From positions 1 through 64,000 of the forward strand of contig NZ_FMXN01000009.1 in the NCBI RefSeq assembly GCF_900104245.1: a stretch of DNA of 64,000 nucleotides, written 5' to 3'. Below, in pieces: positions 40,610-51,077 of the stretch. How positions within the stretch are numbered: position 1 is the stretch's first letter; the number at the start of each line of letters is the position of its first letter. The position numbers were made by a program, and so were the translations under genes. Under the pieces are notes generated by a model. It saw only the letters and a list, made by a program, of their open reading frames with translations, ran no database searches and was not told the origin of the DNA. The DNA is from Pseudidiomarina indica (lineage in GTDB: Bacteria; Pseudomonadota; Gammaproteobacteria; Enterobacterales; Alteromonadaceae).

Positions 40610-41389
40610 CTATAACGAGAAAAACTCCAAACTATTCTGCCATGTTGTGGCAGCAACCTCTGCCACCGTTTGCTGTCGTAGTTGGGCTAAAACAGTACCC
40701 ACCGCTGGCAAAAAACACGGCTCATTGAAGGCTGGACGTGGGCGCACAGTACGCGGAGTGAGATAAGGGGCATCCGTTTCTACGAGCAACCGATTGTCTG
40801 GAATATCAATCACTGCTTGCTGTAACGCTTGTCCGCGGCGTTCATCACACACCCAACCGGTAATACCTATATAACAACCAAGTTCGAGGTAACGTGCAAG
40901 CTCTTTTTTTCCACCGGTAAAACAGTGAGTCAGCATTTTAGGAATCGAAGCGCGGTGTCGTTCGAGTAATTCACACTGTGCTTGATGAGCATCTCGCTCA
41001 TGTAGATAGACAGGAAGTTGCAGTGTTGCAGCTAACTTGAGCTGTGCTTCAAACACCGCCAATTGAACCTCTGGAGGCGAATAGTTACGATTAAAGTCCA
41101 ACCCACATTCGCCAATGGCAACCACGCTGGGATGAGCAGCGAGCTGCTGCAGTTGTTCAATAAAATCAGCTGGCGCTGCCGCAGCATCATGAGGATGAAT
41201 GCCAACCGTGGCCACCAATTGCTCGGGAAATTGCTCGCACAAAGCAAGGGCTTGTGCACTTTCAGCAAGGTTGGTGCCAATCACCAGCAGTCGCTCAACG
41301 CCAACTGCTTGAGCGCGCTGTAAAACTCCCGCAACATCGTGCGAGAGCCTCGAGTTGGTTAAATTGACACCACCATCAAACCAGCGCAT
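40610..41389 (-). CDS. tatD: TatD DNase family metallohydrolase
   Basis: 259 aa. Magnesium-dependent 3'-5' exonuclease of the TatD family; the N-terminus FDGGVNLTNSRL closely resembles that of Escherichia coli TatD. Metal ligands appear in VGIHPHD, GECGLDFNR, YLHERDAH, THCFTGG and VETDAPYLTPR. In Escherichia coli it follows tatABC, as it does here apart from one inserted gene. Its ATG overlaps the preceding gene's stop (TAATG). Confidence 0.93.
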   Translation of the reverse strand: MRWFDGGVNLTNSRLSHDVAGVLQRAQAVGVERLLVIGTNLAESAQALALCEQFPEQLVATVGIHPHDAAAAPADFIEQLQQLAAHPSVVAIGECGLDFNRNYSPPEVQLAVFEAQLKLAATLQLPVYLHERDAHQAQCELLERHRASIPKMLTHCFTGGKKELARYLELGCYIGITGWVCDERRGQALQQAVIDIPDNRLLVETDAPYLTPRTVRPRPAFNEPCFLPAVGTVLAQLRQQTVAEVAATTWQNSLEFFSL

Positions 41390-41886
41390 TACTGGATACG
41401 GCGTACCCGCGTACGCGCATTGAGGTCAGTTCGCCCCAAGTAGTAGGAACTGAGCGCACCGCGTTCAATAAAGTAACTCGCTTTCGGGTCAAATGGGAAA
41501 GCTTCGCTGCTGGTCTGTTGCCACACTTGACCATCATTGGTTTCAATTTGTAGCAAGCCACGCATATCTTTTGAGTAACGCACCACAGTAATGGCTACTT
41601 TACTTGGGCCCGTCTCTTTATCATCTGCATTCGCAAGGTGCTCACGACCAAACTCCGCAACTGGGGTTGAGGTTCCGGTTGCTGCTGGAGCGGTGGCGCT
41701 AGGTGCCGGCCCCTTGTAGGCAATGGCTTTGCCGGCAGCAAGATCATCAAAACACACTAACCGTTCCAATGGGTTTTTAATCTGGGCACAGTAACCCAAT
41801 CGTTCTTCGACAGATTGTGCGTTAGCGGCGGAGCTCAGCAACATGCATAACGGCAATAGTCCGATCATCATCGACTGCTTTTTCAT
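41389..41886 (-). CDS. Exported protein of unknown function between tatC and tatD (VasI-like pattern)
   Basis: 165 aa from ATG 41886, preceded by AGGAATGAC. Signal peptide MKKQSMMIGLLPLCMLLSSAANA. The mature start has a CAQIKNPLERLVCFDDLA pattern (two Cys about 12 apart), seen in small exported proteins including type VI-associated VasI and many unrelated ones. An Ala/Thr/Pro-rich linker follows, then a beta-rich C-terminal half. No type VI genes are nearby, so that function is not supported. It sits within four bases of tatC and overlaps tatD, clearly part of the same operon. Confidence 0.75.
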   Translation of the reverse strand: MKKQSMMIGLLPLCMLLSSAANAQSVEERLGYCAQIKNPLERLVCFDDLAAGKAIAYKGPAPSATAPAATGTSTPVAEFGREHLANADDKETGPSKVAITVVRYSKDMRGLLQIETNDGQVWQQTSSEAFPFDPKASYFIERGALSSYYLGRTDLNARTRVRRIQ

Positions 41887-41890
41887 AATG

Positions 41891-42628
41891 TCATTCCTGG
41901 GGTTGTTCTGTTTTTGCTTCTGGTGAGTATAGACCTGCAATCCACAGGCCAAGTTCAAATAAAAGGCACATTGGAATGGCCAATAACGTTTGTGAAATCA
42001 CATCGGGGGGAGTTAAGAGCATGCCCACCACAAAGGCTCCGACAATAATATAAGGCCGCTTTTGGCGCAAGGCCGTCACCGAGGTAGCTCCGGTCCAGAC
42101 CAACAGAATAATGGCGACGGGGGTTTCAAACGCGATTCCAAATGCCACAAAAATGGTGAGTACAAAATCCAAGTAAGCCGCAATATCAGTGGCCACCACC
42201 ACCCCAGCAGGAGCTGCTTTCACAAAGAAACTCAGCGCAATTGGGATCACCACAAAATAGGCAAAGGCGGCACCAATATAAAACAGCAGCGTACTGCTGA
42301 GTATTAATGGCCACACTAACCGCCGCTCTTTTTGATAGAGCCCTGGAGCAATAAAGCCCCAGAGTTGCCATAACAAATAAGGCACTGCGACGGCAATCGC
42401 CACCACGAAGGCAAGCTTGAAGGGGGTAAAAAAGGGCGTGGCCACATCGGTGGCAATCATGCTCGTGCCTTCCGGCAAGTTGATCAGCAGCGGTTGTGCT
42501 AACCACGCATACAACTCATCGGCAAAAATGGCCGCCACAATAAATACCAAGATGACGGCAACCACACTACGCAAGATTCGACGACGTAATTCTAACAGGT
42601 GGTCTAATAACGGTGATTCATGATTCAT
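41891..42628 (-). CDS. tatC: Sec-independent translocase TatC
   Basis: 245 aa from ATG 42628 (MNHESPLLDHLLELRRRILRS). Core six-helix receptor for twin-arginine signal peptides. Conserved HLLELRRR at the N-terminus, FTPFKLAFVVAIAVAVPYLLWQLWGFIAPGLY with the FxxPxx-like loop, and FGIAFETPV in the fourth helix are present. Its start overlaps the tatB 3' end by 11 bases. Confidence 0.97.
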   Translation of the reverse strand: MNHESPLLDHLLELRRRILRSVVAVILVFIVAAIFADELYAWLAQPLLINLPEGTSMIATDVATPFFTPFKLAFVVAIAVAVPYLLWQLWGFIAPGLYQKERRLVWPLILSSTLLFYIGAAFAYFVVIPIALSFFVKAAPAGVVVATDIAAYLDFVLTIFVAFGIAFETPVAIILLVWTGATSVTALRQKRPYIIVGAFVVGMLLTPPDVISQTLLAIPMCLLFELGLWIAGLYSPEAKTEQPQE

Positions 42629-42968
42629 GGGGATCAGTTTCACCCTTTTTATCGGTACCAGCGGATGCTGCTGGCTTTGCATAGGGGCGTTGCACCTGCT
42701 GTGCGGCCCCTCTCAATTCGGCAAGCGAGCGTTGCAGTTCGGGTGGCAAGTTATCCATCCCTAATTCTTCTGCTTGTCGCAAATGCTCATGCAGCTCTTT
42801 AACCCGCAATTCATGGCTTAATTCACTTTGGATTTGGCTAGTGAAACGACGCACCGAACTCACCCCACGCTGCAGTGCACGTAGCGCACCCGGCAGGCGT
42901 TCTGGTCCCAGCACCAGTAATGCGATGAGCGCACAAACAACGAGTTCCCAAAAGCCAATACCAAACAT
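42618..42968 (-). CDS. tatB: Sec-independent translocase TatB
   Basis: 116 aa: one N-terminal membrane helix with the family start MFGIGFWELVVCALIALLVLGPERLP, then an amphipathic helix and a charged tail. Works with TatC in binding folded substrates with twin-arginine signals. Two bases after tatA; overlaps tatC. Confidence 0.96.
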   Translation of the reverse strand: MFGIGFWELVVCALIALLVLGPERLPGALRALQRGVSSVRRFTSQIQSELSHELRVKELHEHLRQAEELGMDNLPPELQRSLAELRGAAQQVQRPYAKPAASAGTDKKGETDPHES

Positions 42969-42970
42969 AA

Positions 42971-43192
42971 TTAATCACTATCTTTTTTAGAGTCAGTCGA
43001 TTCTTTATTTTGCGTAATGGCTTGCTGCTCTTTATTTTTGTCATCTGCTTCAGCGTCCTCAGCCACGGCTTTTTTAAAGCCCTTCACCGCAGAACCTAAA
43101 TCTGAGCCCATATTTCGTAAACGCTTGGTTCCGAACAACACCACCACAATGACTAAAATAATCAGTAATTGCCAAATGCTAATGCCACCCAT
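42971..43192 (-). CDS. tatA: Sec-independent translocase TatA
   Basis: 73 aa: single membrane helix with [20 protein letters not shown], the [14 protein letters not shown] hinge and amphipathic helix, and a long acidic/basic tail. TatA oligomerises to form the passage for folded proteins. Follows ubiB by 16 bases, so the tat genes share the ubiEJB transcript. Confidence 0.96.
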   Translation of the reverse strand: MGGISIWQLLIILVIVVVLFGTKRLRNMGSDLGSAVKGFKKAVAEDAEADDKNKEQQAITQNKESTDSKKDSD

Positions 43193-43208
43193 GTTATTTC
43201 CTCTTTCA

Positions 43209-44855
43209 TTAAGCCTTGGTTCGACACCACATGCCTATTCCGCAAAGCACGGTGGCTGCCGCTGCTGATGCAACCAGCCACACCGGTTGATGCATCACAT
43301 ATAAAATAGTCGTACTCAGTAACATAGCTCCGCTGAGTATCGCCAACCCCATGGTTCGCAGCTGTTGACGCTGGTTATTACGAATCTCTGTCAGTAACTG
43401 CTGTTGTTGTTCCATGCGCCCCCGGTGATTGCGTAGCGCATCATAGAGTAGATTCGGCATTTCTGGGAGCTTTTCCCCCCAAAAGGGCGCATTTTCCTTC
43501 ACCGAACGCACCACTGCACGCCAGCCTAACTGTTCTTGCATCCAGCGCTCTAAAAAGGGTTTCGCAGTTTTCCACAAATCTAGCTGTGGGTATAACGTGC
43601 GCCCCAAGCCTTCAACGTACAAGAGCGTTTTTTGCAATAACACCAGTTGCGGCTGCACTTCCATCTCAAAACGACGGGCCGTGTTAAATAAGTGCACCAA
43701 CACGTGACCAAAAGAAATTTCAGCCAGCGGCTTATTAAAGATAGGCTCACAGACAGTGCGAATAGCAGATTCAAAATCTTCCACGTTAATGTGTGCAGGC
43801 ACCCAGCCCGAATCGACGTGAAGCTCTGCCACCTTACGGTAGTCTCGATTAAAAAATGCGAGAAAGTTTTCTACCAAATAACGCTTATCATCCCGATTTA
43901 GGGTGCCCACAATCCCAAAATCAATGCCTAAGTAGCTTGGATCGTGTGGATTTTCGCGGGAAACAAAAATATTTCCTGGGTGCATGTCGGCGTGAAAAAA
44001 GCTATCTCGGAACACTTGAGTGAAAAACACTTCCACGCCCCGCTCTGCCAATAGCTTCATATCAACACCCAGAGCATTTAAGGTGTCCACATCACTCACT
44101 GGAATACCGTCAATGCGTTCCATCACCATGACGTTATGGCGGCCATAATCACTGTAGACTTTTGGGATATACAGCAACGGGGATTGCTCAAAATTACGGC
44201 GTAATTGAATCGCATTTCCCGCTTCGCGCAGTAAGTCCAATTCGTCTAACAGCGTTTTACGATACTCTTTGACGACCTCTTCCGGCTTCAACCGGCGACC
44301 ATCCGGTAAGTGCCGAGCAAGCACGCGGGCTAAGGTTTCCATCAAGGACAAGTCCGCATCAATGACCGCTCGGATATCGGGTCGAATGACTTTAATTACG
44401 ACGTCGGTACCGGCATCTGCCCCGTGTTTCAATTTGGCCGTGTGTACTTGAGCAATGGATGCGGAGGCCAGTGGGCGGACAGAAAAATCATCAAAAATTT
44501 CCGCGACGTTATCAATGCCAAGTGCTTCCTCAATGAGCTGCTGAGCTTGCTCGCCGGGGAAGGCTTTTACTTGGTCTTGTAGCTTGGCCAATTCATTGGC
44601 AATGTCTGGCGGCAACAAGTCACGTCGTGTGGACAGCATTTGGCCCAGCTTAATCCACACCGGGCCGAGCGACTCTAACGCTAAGCGTAACCGTTCACCG
44701 GGGGATTTATCTTTGTGGCGATTCGGCATCCAAAACAGCCCATAGCGGGCGATCCGTAGGCTCCATGGGAGCCAACGGGTAGGAACAATTTCGTCTAAGC
44801 CATAACTCAAGAAGGTTCGGGTTATCTGATACACCCGGCGAATACGCTGACTCAC
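43209..44855 (-). CDS. ubiB: UbiB, atypical kinase for ubiquinone synthesis
   Basis: 548 aa (Escherichia coli 546). UbiB-family atypical kinase/ATPase needed for ubiquinone assembly. KxGQ motif in [17 protein letters not shown] (about residues 73-88), ASIAQVHTA Ala-rich loop, [13 protein letters not shown] catalytic loop and IDFGIVG metal site. Two C-terminal membrane helices (about 500-545). ATG overlaps the ubiJ stop by four bases. Confidence 0.97.
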   Translation of the reverse strand: MSQRIRRVYQITRTFLSYGLDEIVPTRWLPWSLRIARYGLFWMPNRHKDKSPGERLRLALESLGPVWIKLGQMLSTRRDLLPPDIANELAKLQDQVKAFPGEQAQQLIEEALGIDNVAEIFDDFSVRPLASASIAQVHTAKLKHGADAGTDVVIKVIRPDIRAVIDADLSLMETLARVLARHLPDGRRLKPEEVVKEYRKTLLDELDLLREAGNAIQLRRNFEQSPLLYIPKVYSDYGRHNVMVMERIDGIPVSDVDTLNALGVDMKLLAERGVEVFFTQVFRDSFFHADMHPGNIFVSRENPHDPSYLGIDFGIVGTLNRDDKRYLVENFLAFFNRDYRKVAELHVDSGWVPAHINVEDFESAIRTVCEPIFNKPLAEISFGHVLVHLFNTARRFEMEVQPQLVLLQKTLLYVEGLGRTLYPQLDLWKTAKPFLERWMQEQLGWRAVVRSVKENAPFWGEKLPEMPNLLYDALRNHRGRMEQQQQLLTEIRNNQRQQLRTMGLAILSGAMLLSTTILYVMHQPVWLVASAAAATVLCGIGMWCRTKA

Positions 44856-45478
44856 GATAAATTTCCTTTCCGACCTGGTGGCAGTATGGTTTTGGCATCG
44901 CGCTCTAAGCGCTCGAACTGCGCCCGCAACTGCTGCACCTGCTGTTGAAACAACTCAAACTCGGTACGACTAACCAACACTTGTTTTTCTTCGATGAGTA
45001 CATCACGCATCCACGCTTGTTGATCATGCAATGCTTGTTGCAGCCATGCTCGACTGCGCTGGAAAGCTTGGCTTAGAAAATAAGCAGGGACATCACCCAG
45101 CTGTTGGGATAGGTGCTCTTCCCAATCAATATCTAACTCGGTAAACAGCCGACTGACCCGTTGCGCAATTAAAGGATCCCCGTCAATATCTAGGGCGCCC
45201 GCTTTAATCAACCGAGTAATATTCGCTGTATCACGCAATTCAGGCAGCACCGCCATTCGTGTTATAACATGGCAATCGACCGGATCGGTATCCACCCAGC
45301 TCAACAACATCTCCTGCGCTGTCACTGTCATGGTTAACGGCTGACCAAGCTCATGCAGGGTGACCCGCACACGGGTATCCGCTAACTGTTGCATGCGTGC
45401 AACAGAACCGTCATCCAAGCGCAGCAGGTGGTTCGCTAATGCCTCAACCACCACCGTAGGGAGCACCCGCCAGACCAT
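44852..45478 (-). CDS. ubiJ: UbiJ, ubiquinone assembly factor with SCP2 domain
   Basis: 208 aa (Escherichia coli 201). N-terminal SCP2 lipid-binding domain and a C-terminal coiled-coil ([22 protein letters not shown]). UbiJ holds the hydrophobic ubiquinone intermediates inside the Ubi complex in the cytosol. Its start overlaps the ubiE stop by one base and its stop overlaps ubiB, the conserved ubiE-ubiJ-ubiB order. Confidence 0.93.
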   Translation of the reverse strand: MVWRVLPTVVVEALANHLLRLDDGSVARMQQLADTRVRVTLHELGQPLTMTVTAQEMLLSWVDTDPVDCHVITRMAVLPELRDTANITRLIKAGALDIDGDPLIAQRVSRLFTELDIDWEEHLSQQLGDVPAYFLSQAFQRSRAWLQQALHDQQAWMRDVLIEEKQVLVSRTEFELFQQQVQQLRAQFERLERDAKTILPPGRKGNLS

Positions 45479-46233
45479 TAGAACTTAAACCCTCGGTGAA
45501 GAGCGACAATGCCACCGGTTAAATTATCATAAGTTACGCGATCGTAACCCGCTTGCTCCATCATGCCCTTTAAGGTTTCTTGGTCTGGATGCATGCGAAT
45601 TGATTCCGCCAAATATTGATAACTATCCGCATCACCCGCCACCAACCGCCCCATTTTCGGCAGCACATTAAACGAATAAAAATCGTAAGCTTGATTCAGT
45701 AAAGGTGGCACAGGCTTCGAGAATTCCAACACGAGTAAGCGGCCGCCGGGCTTCAGCACACGAAACATGGATTCCAGCGCTCGTTGCTTATCCGTCACGT
45801 TACGGAGCCCAAATGCGATGGTGATAATATCGAAACTATCATCAGCGAAGGGCAATTCTTCCGCATTGGCTTGCACATAGTTCACGTTGCCGACAATGCC
45901 ACGGTTGCGCAATTTATCACGCCCAACTTCGAGCATCGCATTATTGATATCCGCTAATACCACTTCACCCTGAGGTCCAACTCGGCGGGCAAACGCTGCG
46001 GTTAAATCACCGGTTCCACCGGCAATATCCAGCACCCGCATGCCGCTGCGCACACCACTGCAATCGATGGTGTAACGCTTCCATAAGCGATGGATACCAA
46101 ACGACATTAAGTCGTTCATCAAGTCATATTTCTGCGCCACGGAATGAAATACATTGGCAACTAAGTGTTGTTTTTCAGATTTGGCAACTTGTTTGTAGCC
46201 GAAGTCTATTGTGTCTTGCTTGGAATCGTTCAT
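45478..46233 (-). CDS. ubiE: Ubiquinone/menaquinone C-methyltransferase
   Basis: 251 aa, as in Escherichia coli. Adds a C-methyl group from S-adenosylmethionine to demethylmenaquinol and 2-polyprenyl-6-methoxy-benzoquinol. [25 protein letters not shown] at the start, the SAM motif [15 protein letters not shown] and [15 protein letters not shown] are the family signatures. First gene of a probable operon ubiE-ubiJ-ubiB-tatABC-x-tatD-DGC-hemB. Confidence 0.97.
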   Translation of the reverse strand: MNDSKQDTIDFGYKQVAKSEKQHLVANVFHSVAQKYDLMNDLMSFGIHRLWKRYTIDCSGVRSGMRVLDIAGGTGDLTAAFARRVGPQGEVVLADINNAMLEVGRDKLRNRGIVGNVNYVQANAEELPFADDSFDIITIAFGLRNVTDKQRALESMFRVLKPGGRLLVLEFSKPVPPLLNQAYDFYSFNVLPKMGRLVAGDADSYQYLAESIRMHPDQETLKGMMEQAGYDRVTYDNLTGGIVALHRGFKF

Positions 46234-46275
46234 GATTAAACCTTCTGATGCATCTGCCGTTAGTGTACTACGAAA

Positions 46276-48357
46276 TCACGCTTGGGCGTAGTGATCACGT
46301 CGAGGTAACCAGCGTTGAATGAGTGCCTCGGCAGTTTGCGGATATTGCTCCCACACATGCAGCGCTAAGTGATGCACGGTTTCAACTAAATGGCCGTGTT
46401 TGGTTAAATCAGCCACCTTCATTTCTGCCACTCCCGTTTGCCGCTGGCCGAGCAATTCACCGGGCCCGCGTAGTTCTAAATCGCGCTGGGCGATAACAAA
46501 GCCATCATTGCTTTCCCGCAGCACCGCCAAGCGTTGAGTGGCCGTTTTCGATAACGGCGCGTGATACAACAACACACAATGGCTGGCCGTTGCGCCCCGT
46601 CCAACCCGACCACGCAATTGATGGAGTTGCGCAAGCCCCAGCCGCTCTGGGTTCTCAATAATCATTAAACTGGCATTGGGCACGTCCACACCGACTTCAA
46701 TCACTGTGGTCGCCACCAACAAATCCAATTCATGGGCTTTAAACGCCTGCATCACGGCTTCTTTTTCAGCGCTTTTGAGGCGCCCATGAACCAACCCCAC
46801 CCGTAAGTCAGGCAAGGTTTGCTGCAACTGCTGCGCGGTATCTTCTGCCGCTTGGCACTGCAGCACTTCTGATTCCTCAATGAGCGTACACACCCAATAG
46901 GCCTGTGAGCCTTGCTCACGGCATACGTGACGTACCCTCTCAATTACCTCTGCCCGACGGGTATCGGGGATGGCAACGGTGGTAATTGGGGTTCGTCCTG
47001 GCGGTAGCTCGTCAATCACCGAGGTGGCTAAATCAGCATAAGCTGTCATCGCCAAGGTGCGCGGAATCGGCGTGGCGGTCATGATCAATTGATGCGGTTG
47101 ATAGCCCTGCTGCACCCCTTTTTGGCGTAGCTCCAAACGCTGATGCACACCAAAACGATGCTGCTCGTCAATAATCACCAATGCTAACTGGTGATACTCA
47201 ACTTCAGCTTGAAACAAGGCATGGGTTCCCACCACAACGGCTAACTGGCCTGTTGCCAATTGACTCAGCACCTCTTGGCGTTCTTTACTGCGTTGCTTAC
47301 CAGTGAGCAACCCCACCGCAACCCCCAAGGGCTCAAACCACTGACTGAATGTCAGGGCATGCTGTTCTGCTAAGATTTCCGTCGGTGCCATAATGGCCAC
47401 TTGGAACCCTTGACCAACAGCGGTTAACGCCGCCAAGGCCGCAACCAAGGTTTTACCGGAACCGACGTCCCCTTGGACCAATCGCATCATCGGATAAGCC
47501 AACGCCAGATCGTGCTGAATTTCTGCCGTGACCCGTTGTTGTGCCGCGGTTGGTGCAAATGGTAACTGCGCTAAAAATGCTTGTTGCAGCCGCGGGTTCA
47601 CCTGCAAGGGGTAAGCTTGATGGGCTTGTTTTAATGCACGCAGCTTCAGCAAACTCAATTGATGTGCCAGCAACTCTTCCGTCGCCAAGCGGATTTGTGC
47701 AGGGTGCGTGCCCTCTAATAGTTGCGCTTGATTGGTATCGACCGGAGGATGGTGCAAGGTTCGGATAGCGGTCTCAAGGCTCATGCCTCCGGGTTGTAGC
47801 GCTGGTGGAAGCAGCTCTGCCAACACTTCTCCATTCAAGTAGGTAAGTGCTTGCTCACTTAGCTTGCGTAAGGTCGCCTGATGCACGCCTTCGGTGGCTG
47901 GATAAACGGGGGTCAGCCGATCATCCAACACCACCGTATCATTCGCTTTGAGAATTTTATATTCCGGATGAATCATATCCGGGCCTTGTAACCCAGGCCG
48001 CACTTCGCCAAACACTTGTAACCGTGTGCCACTCACCAACTGCTTCAGTTGCGCGGCGGCGAACTGAAAGAAAACTAAGGTCAGCACCCCGGTATCATCG
48101 CGCACACGAACTTTGAGAAGTCGTCGTCGCCCGTAGCTAATATCAGTATTGATGACTTCAGCCAACACCGTGGTACTCGTGCCTGGTGTCAGTCTGGCGA
48201 TGGGGGTCACCCGTGACCGGTCTTCATAGCGTAGCGGTAAATGCAATAACACATCTTGCACCGAGACCAACCCCAGTTTCTCAAGTCGTGCGGCAAGTTT
48301 CTCACCGACTCCTTTTAGCACAGTCACTGGAATTCGATGCAAGGGATTCGACGTCAT
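46276..48357 (-). CDS. recG: ATP-dependent DNA helicase RecG
   Basis: 693 aa from ATG 48357, exactly the Escherichia coli length; the start has GGAGAG upstream. Reverses stalled replication forks and moves Holliday junctions. N-terminal wedge/OB domain (GVGEKLAARLEKLGL helix-hairpin-helix-like start), Walker A VQGDVGSGKTLVA near 296, IIDEQHRFGVHQR (motif II), TATPIPRT (motif III), VVGVDVPNASLM-like EVGVDVPNASLMIIENPERLGL and QLRGRVGRG. Coupled to trmH by an ATGA overlap. Confidence 0.96.
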   Translation of the reverse strand: MTSNPLHRIPVTVLKGVGEKLAARLEKLGLVSVQDVLLHLPLRYEDRSRVTPIARLTPGTSTTVLAEVINTDISYGRRRLLKVRVRDDTGVLTLVFFQFAAAQLKQLVSGTRLQVFGEVRPGLQGPDMIHPEYKILKANDTVVLDDRLTPVYPATEGVHQATLRKLSEQALTYLNGEVLAELLPPALQPGGMSLETAIRTLHHPPVDTNQAQLLEGTHPAQIRLATEELLAHQLSLLKLRALKQAHQAYPLQVNPRLQQAFLAQLPFAPTAAQQRVTAEIQHDLALAYPMMRLVQGDVGSGKTLVAALAALTAVGQGFQVAIMAPTEILAEQHALTFSQWFEPLGVAVGLLTGKQRSKERQEVLSQLATGQLAVVVGTHALFQAEVEYHQLALVIIDEQHRFGVHQRLELRQKGVQQGYQPHQLIMTATPIPRTLAMTAYADLATSVIDELPPGRTPITTVAIPDTRRAEVIERVRHVCREQGSQAYWVCTLIEESEVLQCQAAEDTAQQLQQTLPDLRVGLVHGRLKSAEKEAVMQAFKAHELDLLVATTVIEVGVDVPNASLMIIENPERLGLAQLHQLRGRVGRGATASHCVLLYHAPLSKTATQRLAVLRESNDGFVIAQRDLELRGPGELLGQRQTGVAEMKVADLTKHGHLVETVHHLALHVWEQYPQTAEALIQRWLPRRDHYAQA

Positions 48358-49040
48358 CGTTTTGCTCTCCGAATTTGCTCCCACCAACTCGCGTCCGCAC
48401 AAATTTCGCCCTGCTCATTGAGCGGTGGATAGGGGATCTGATTCAAGCGACACAGTCGCGCGAAAATAGGATGCCCCCCTTCAAATAGAACTCGCTGCCG
48501 TTCACTTTCCGGCAATGACGGTCGCTGATAGCAACCGGCCGCCGCTCGCTGGCGCTGGGCTTCATACAGAATCACCGCCGCCGCCACCGAAACGTTCAAG
48601 GACTCCGCCATGCCGACCATGGGCACCATAATATGATGCTCTGCTGCCGCAATCATTTCTGGTGTGACGCCGCGGCGCTCCTGCCCCACCACAATAGCCG
48701 TAGGTTTGGTGTAATCAATGCTTCTAAAATCCACCGCTTGAGGCGATAGGTGGGTGACCACAATTTGCTGCCCTTGCGCCCGAAAATGCTCCAGCGCAGG
48801 CGCTAACCCGTCGTGGTGAATCACGTTCACCCATTTTTCAGTGCCCACGGCAGCGCCCCGACTCATGCGAAATTGCTGATCGTACCAAACCGCATGCACT
48901 TCATGGATTCCTACCGCATCCGCAGTGCGCACTAAGGCGTTCAAATTGTGATTTTTATGGACACTTTCCAAACATAACGTAAGATCGTGCTGTCGTTGAT
49001 CCAATAGCTGAGAAATTCGACTAAAACGCTCTGGCGACAT
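48354..49040 (-). CDS. trmH: tRNA (guanosine(18)-2'-O)-methyltransferase
   Basis: 228 aa from ATG 49040 (Escherichia coli 229), with GGA seven bases upstream. SPOUT-fold enzyme that methylates the ribose of G18 in the D-loop. Motif 1 NHNLNALVRTADAVGIHEV, motif 2 IVVGQERRGVTPEM and motif 3 MAESLNVSVAAAVILYE form the trefoil knot. Linked to recG, as in the spoT-trmH-recG cluster of enterobacteria, but spoT lies separately here. Confidence 0.96.
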   Translation of the reverse strand: MSPERFSRISQLLDQRQHDLTLCLESVHKNHNLNALVRTADAVGIHEVHAVWYDQQFRMSRGAAVGTEKWVNVIHHDGLAPALEHFRAQGQQIVVTHLSPQAVDFRSIDYTKPTAIVVGQERRGVTPEMIAAAEHHIMVPMVGMAESLNVSVAAAVILYEAQRQRAAAGCYQRPSLPESERQRVLFEGGHPIFARLCRLNQIPYPPLNEQGEICADASWWEQIRRAKR

Positions 49041-49088
49041 GATGTATTCCAACAGACTCCAATGATTGTATAAGGCAAGTATAACGGC

Positions 49089-49733
49089 ATGCGTAAGTTA
49101 ACCCTAGCGTTTCAACACCCTGATTTCTATGTTATCAACAAGCCCGCCGAAGCGCCGATGCATGCCAATGACACAGAAATCAGTATTGTTCACCAATTCA
49201 GTGCTGAACTAAATGAACCGCTATGGCCTGTCCACCGTTTGGATACCCCTACCTCAGGTGCTCTTATTGTGGCGCGTAATGCCGCTGCTGCTGCCACCTT
49301 AAGCCAATTGTTTGCAGAGCAACAAATCACCAAATACTACCTTGCCATTGCGGCGGGTAAGCCGAAGAAAAAACAAGGCACCATTCGGGGGGATATGCAA
49401 AAAGTCCGACAAGGAAATTGGCGTTTACTGCGCCAGCAAGAAAACCCAGCAGTCACTCATTTTACCAGCCATTCCTTAAAACCGGGCTACCGCTATTATG
49501 TGCTCCAGCCCGTCACCGGGCGCACTCATCAACTTCGGGTTGCCCTGAAAAGTCTCGGAACGCCGATTTGTGGTGACGCCCGCTACGGCAAGGACGACTT
49601 CGCGTACTTGCACCTGCATGCTTGGCAATTAAAGTTTATGTATCAACAACAACAGTTCGAGATCAGCGTGCCTTGGCCCGACTACGAACTATTTCAGGAA
49701 TTACCCGAGCACATAGCAATTCCCACAAAATAG
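49089..49733 (+). CDS. RluA-family pseudouridine synthase (TIGR01621-like)
   Basis: 214 aa, lacking an S4 domain. Catalytic motif HRLDTPTSG with Asp52 is intact, followed by TKYYLAIAAG and RTHQLRVALKSLGTPICGDARYG. Isomerises uridine to pseudouridine in rRNA or tRNA; the exact site is not deducible. Short size and sequence fit the uncharacterised branch found in marine gammaproteobacteria. Divergent from trmH. Confidence 0.88.
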   Translation: MRKLTLAFQHPDFYVINKPAEAPMHANDTEISIVHQFSAELNEPLWPVHRLDTPTSGALIVARNAAAAATLSQLFAEQQITKYYLAIAAGKPKKKQGTIRGDMQKVRQGNWRLLRQQENPAVTHFTSHSLKPGYRYYVLQPVTGRTHQLRVALKSLGTPICGDARYGKDDFAYLHLHAWQLKFMYQQQQFEISVPWPDYELFQELPEHIAIPTK

Positions 49734-49774
49734 CGGCATACTCTAACGACCATTGACAACAAAAGGGACGTGCT

Positions 49775-51067
49775 ATGACCCACTTTTCAACTCGTTTAAC
49801 CGGATTAGTGGCAGCCAGCTTGTTAAGTGTTGCTGCGCATGCCGAACCACCTGTCGCTATCAGTGCTGAGCTGGAACAGAAAGTCATTGAGTGGCGACGT
49901 GACATTCACCAGCATCCAGAACTAAGTAACCGCGAGTTTCGAACCGCTAAACTAGTCGCAGAGCACTTGCAACAGCTCGGCCTGGAAGTGCAAACAGGCA
50001 TTGCTCATACCGGGGTCGTCGGCTTCCTAAAAGGTGCCAAACCCGGTCCAACCATTGCTTTACGCGCTGATATGGACGCCCTTCCCGTCACTGAACTCAC
50101 CGATGTCCCCTTTGCCTCCAAAGTTGTCTCTGAATACCGCGGCAATGAAGTTGGGGTGATGCATGCCTGTGGTCACGATATCCACGTTGCTATGCTGATG
50201 GGGGCAGCCGAACAATTGGCAGCCATGCAGGATAAGCTCGCTGGTAATGTACTCTTTATTTTCCAGCCAGCCGAAGAAGGCGCGCCTCCGGGTGAAGAAG
50301 GTGGCGCTGAACTCATGCTGAAAGAAGGCTTATTCGCTCAGTATCAACCGGAAGCGGTGTTTGGAATTCACGTTTGGTCTGCAGGTACCACTGGCCATAT
50401 CGGCTATCGTGAAGGTCCGCTGATGGCTTCATCCGACCGTTTTGAAATTACCGTCAACGGAAAGCAAACCCATGGCTCACGTCCGTGGGCCGGTGTCGAC
50501 CCAATCGTCGCGACCGGACAAATCATTACTAATACGCAAAGCATTGTCGCGCGGCGAGTCGACATTTCGAAAGCGCCAGCCGTGATCAGTTTTGGGGTTG
50601 TCGAAGGCGGCGTTCGCAACAACATTATCCCTGATCAGGTTTATTTAGAAGGCACCATTCGTAACTTCGATATGGACAATCGCGCACAGATTTTTAAACA
50701 GTTCACCCATGCGGCAGAAATGACCGCAAAGGCAACTGGTGCGGAAGCTCATGTGCATATTCATGAAGGATATCCGGTCACCATCAACAATCCTGAATTA
50801 ACCCGCAAAATGTTACCAACCATGCAGCGGGTGGCGGGTGCCGATAAGGTCAAAGTCGGAGATTTAGTCACCGGTTCTGAAGACTTTTCGTTCTATGCAC
50901 TCGAAGTACCAGGGCTATTTGTATTTTTGGGGATTACACCGCCGGAGCAAGATCCCCTGAAAGCTCCGAGCAACCATTCGCCTTATTTTTATGCGGATGA
51001 AGCCGCCTTTAAAACCGGCACAGAGCTTTATGTCAATTGGGTTTTCGACTACCTGAACGCCCAGTAA
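49775..51067 (+). CDS. Exported M20-family amidohydrolase
   Basis: 430 aa with a Sec signal peptide (LTGLVAASLLSVAAHA, cut near residue 23). Dizinc/dimanganese M20D hydrolase of the hippuricase/IAA-amino-acid hydrolase type. Metal ligands appear in RRDIHQHPELS, RADMDALPV, HACGHDIHVAM and FQPAEEGAPPGEEGGAE; the lid domain contains the HGSRPWAGVDPI motif. It cleaves N-acyl or carboxy-amide bonds of amino acids in the periplasm; the substrate is unknown. ATG has AAAGGGA upstream. Confidence 0.9.
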   Translation: MTHFSTRLTGLVAASLLSVAAHAEPPVAISAELEQKVIEWRRDIHQHPELSNREFRTAKLVAEHLQQLGLEVQTGIAHTGVVGFLKGAKPGPTIALRADMDALPVTELTDVPFASKVVSEYRGNEVGVMHACGHDIHVAMLMGAAEQLAAMQDKLAGNVLFIFQPAEEGAPPGEEGGAELMLKEGLFAQYQPEAVFGIHVWSAGTTGHIGYREGPLMASSDRFEITVNGKQTHGSRPWAGVDPIVATGQIITNTQSIVARRVDISKAPAVISFGVVEGGVRNNIIPDQVYLEGTIRNFDMDNRAQIFKQFTHAAEMTAKATGAEAHVHIHEGYPVTINNPELTRKMLPTMQRVAGADKVKVGDLVTGSEDFSFYALEVPGLFVFLGITPPEQDPLKAPSNHSPYFYADEAAFKTGTELYVNWVFDYLNAQ

Positions 51068-51077
51068 TCAGTACCGC

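Noticed and set aside
41389..41886. Type VI secretion component (VasI-like) reading of the protein between tatC and tatD
   Set aside because: Only a short Cys pattern is shared and no type VI genes are near; kept as unknown exported protein.
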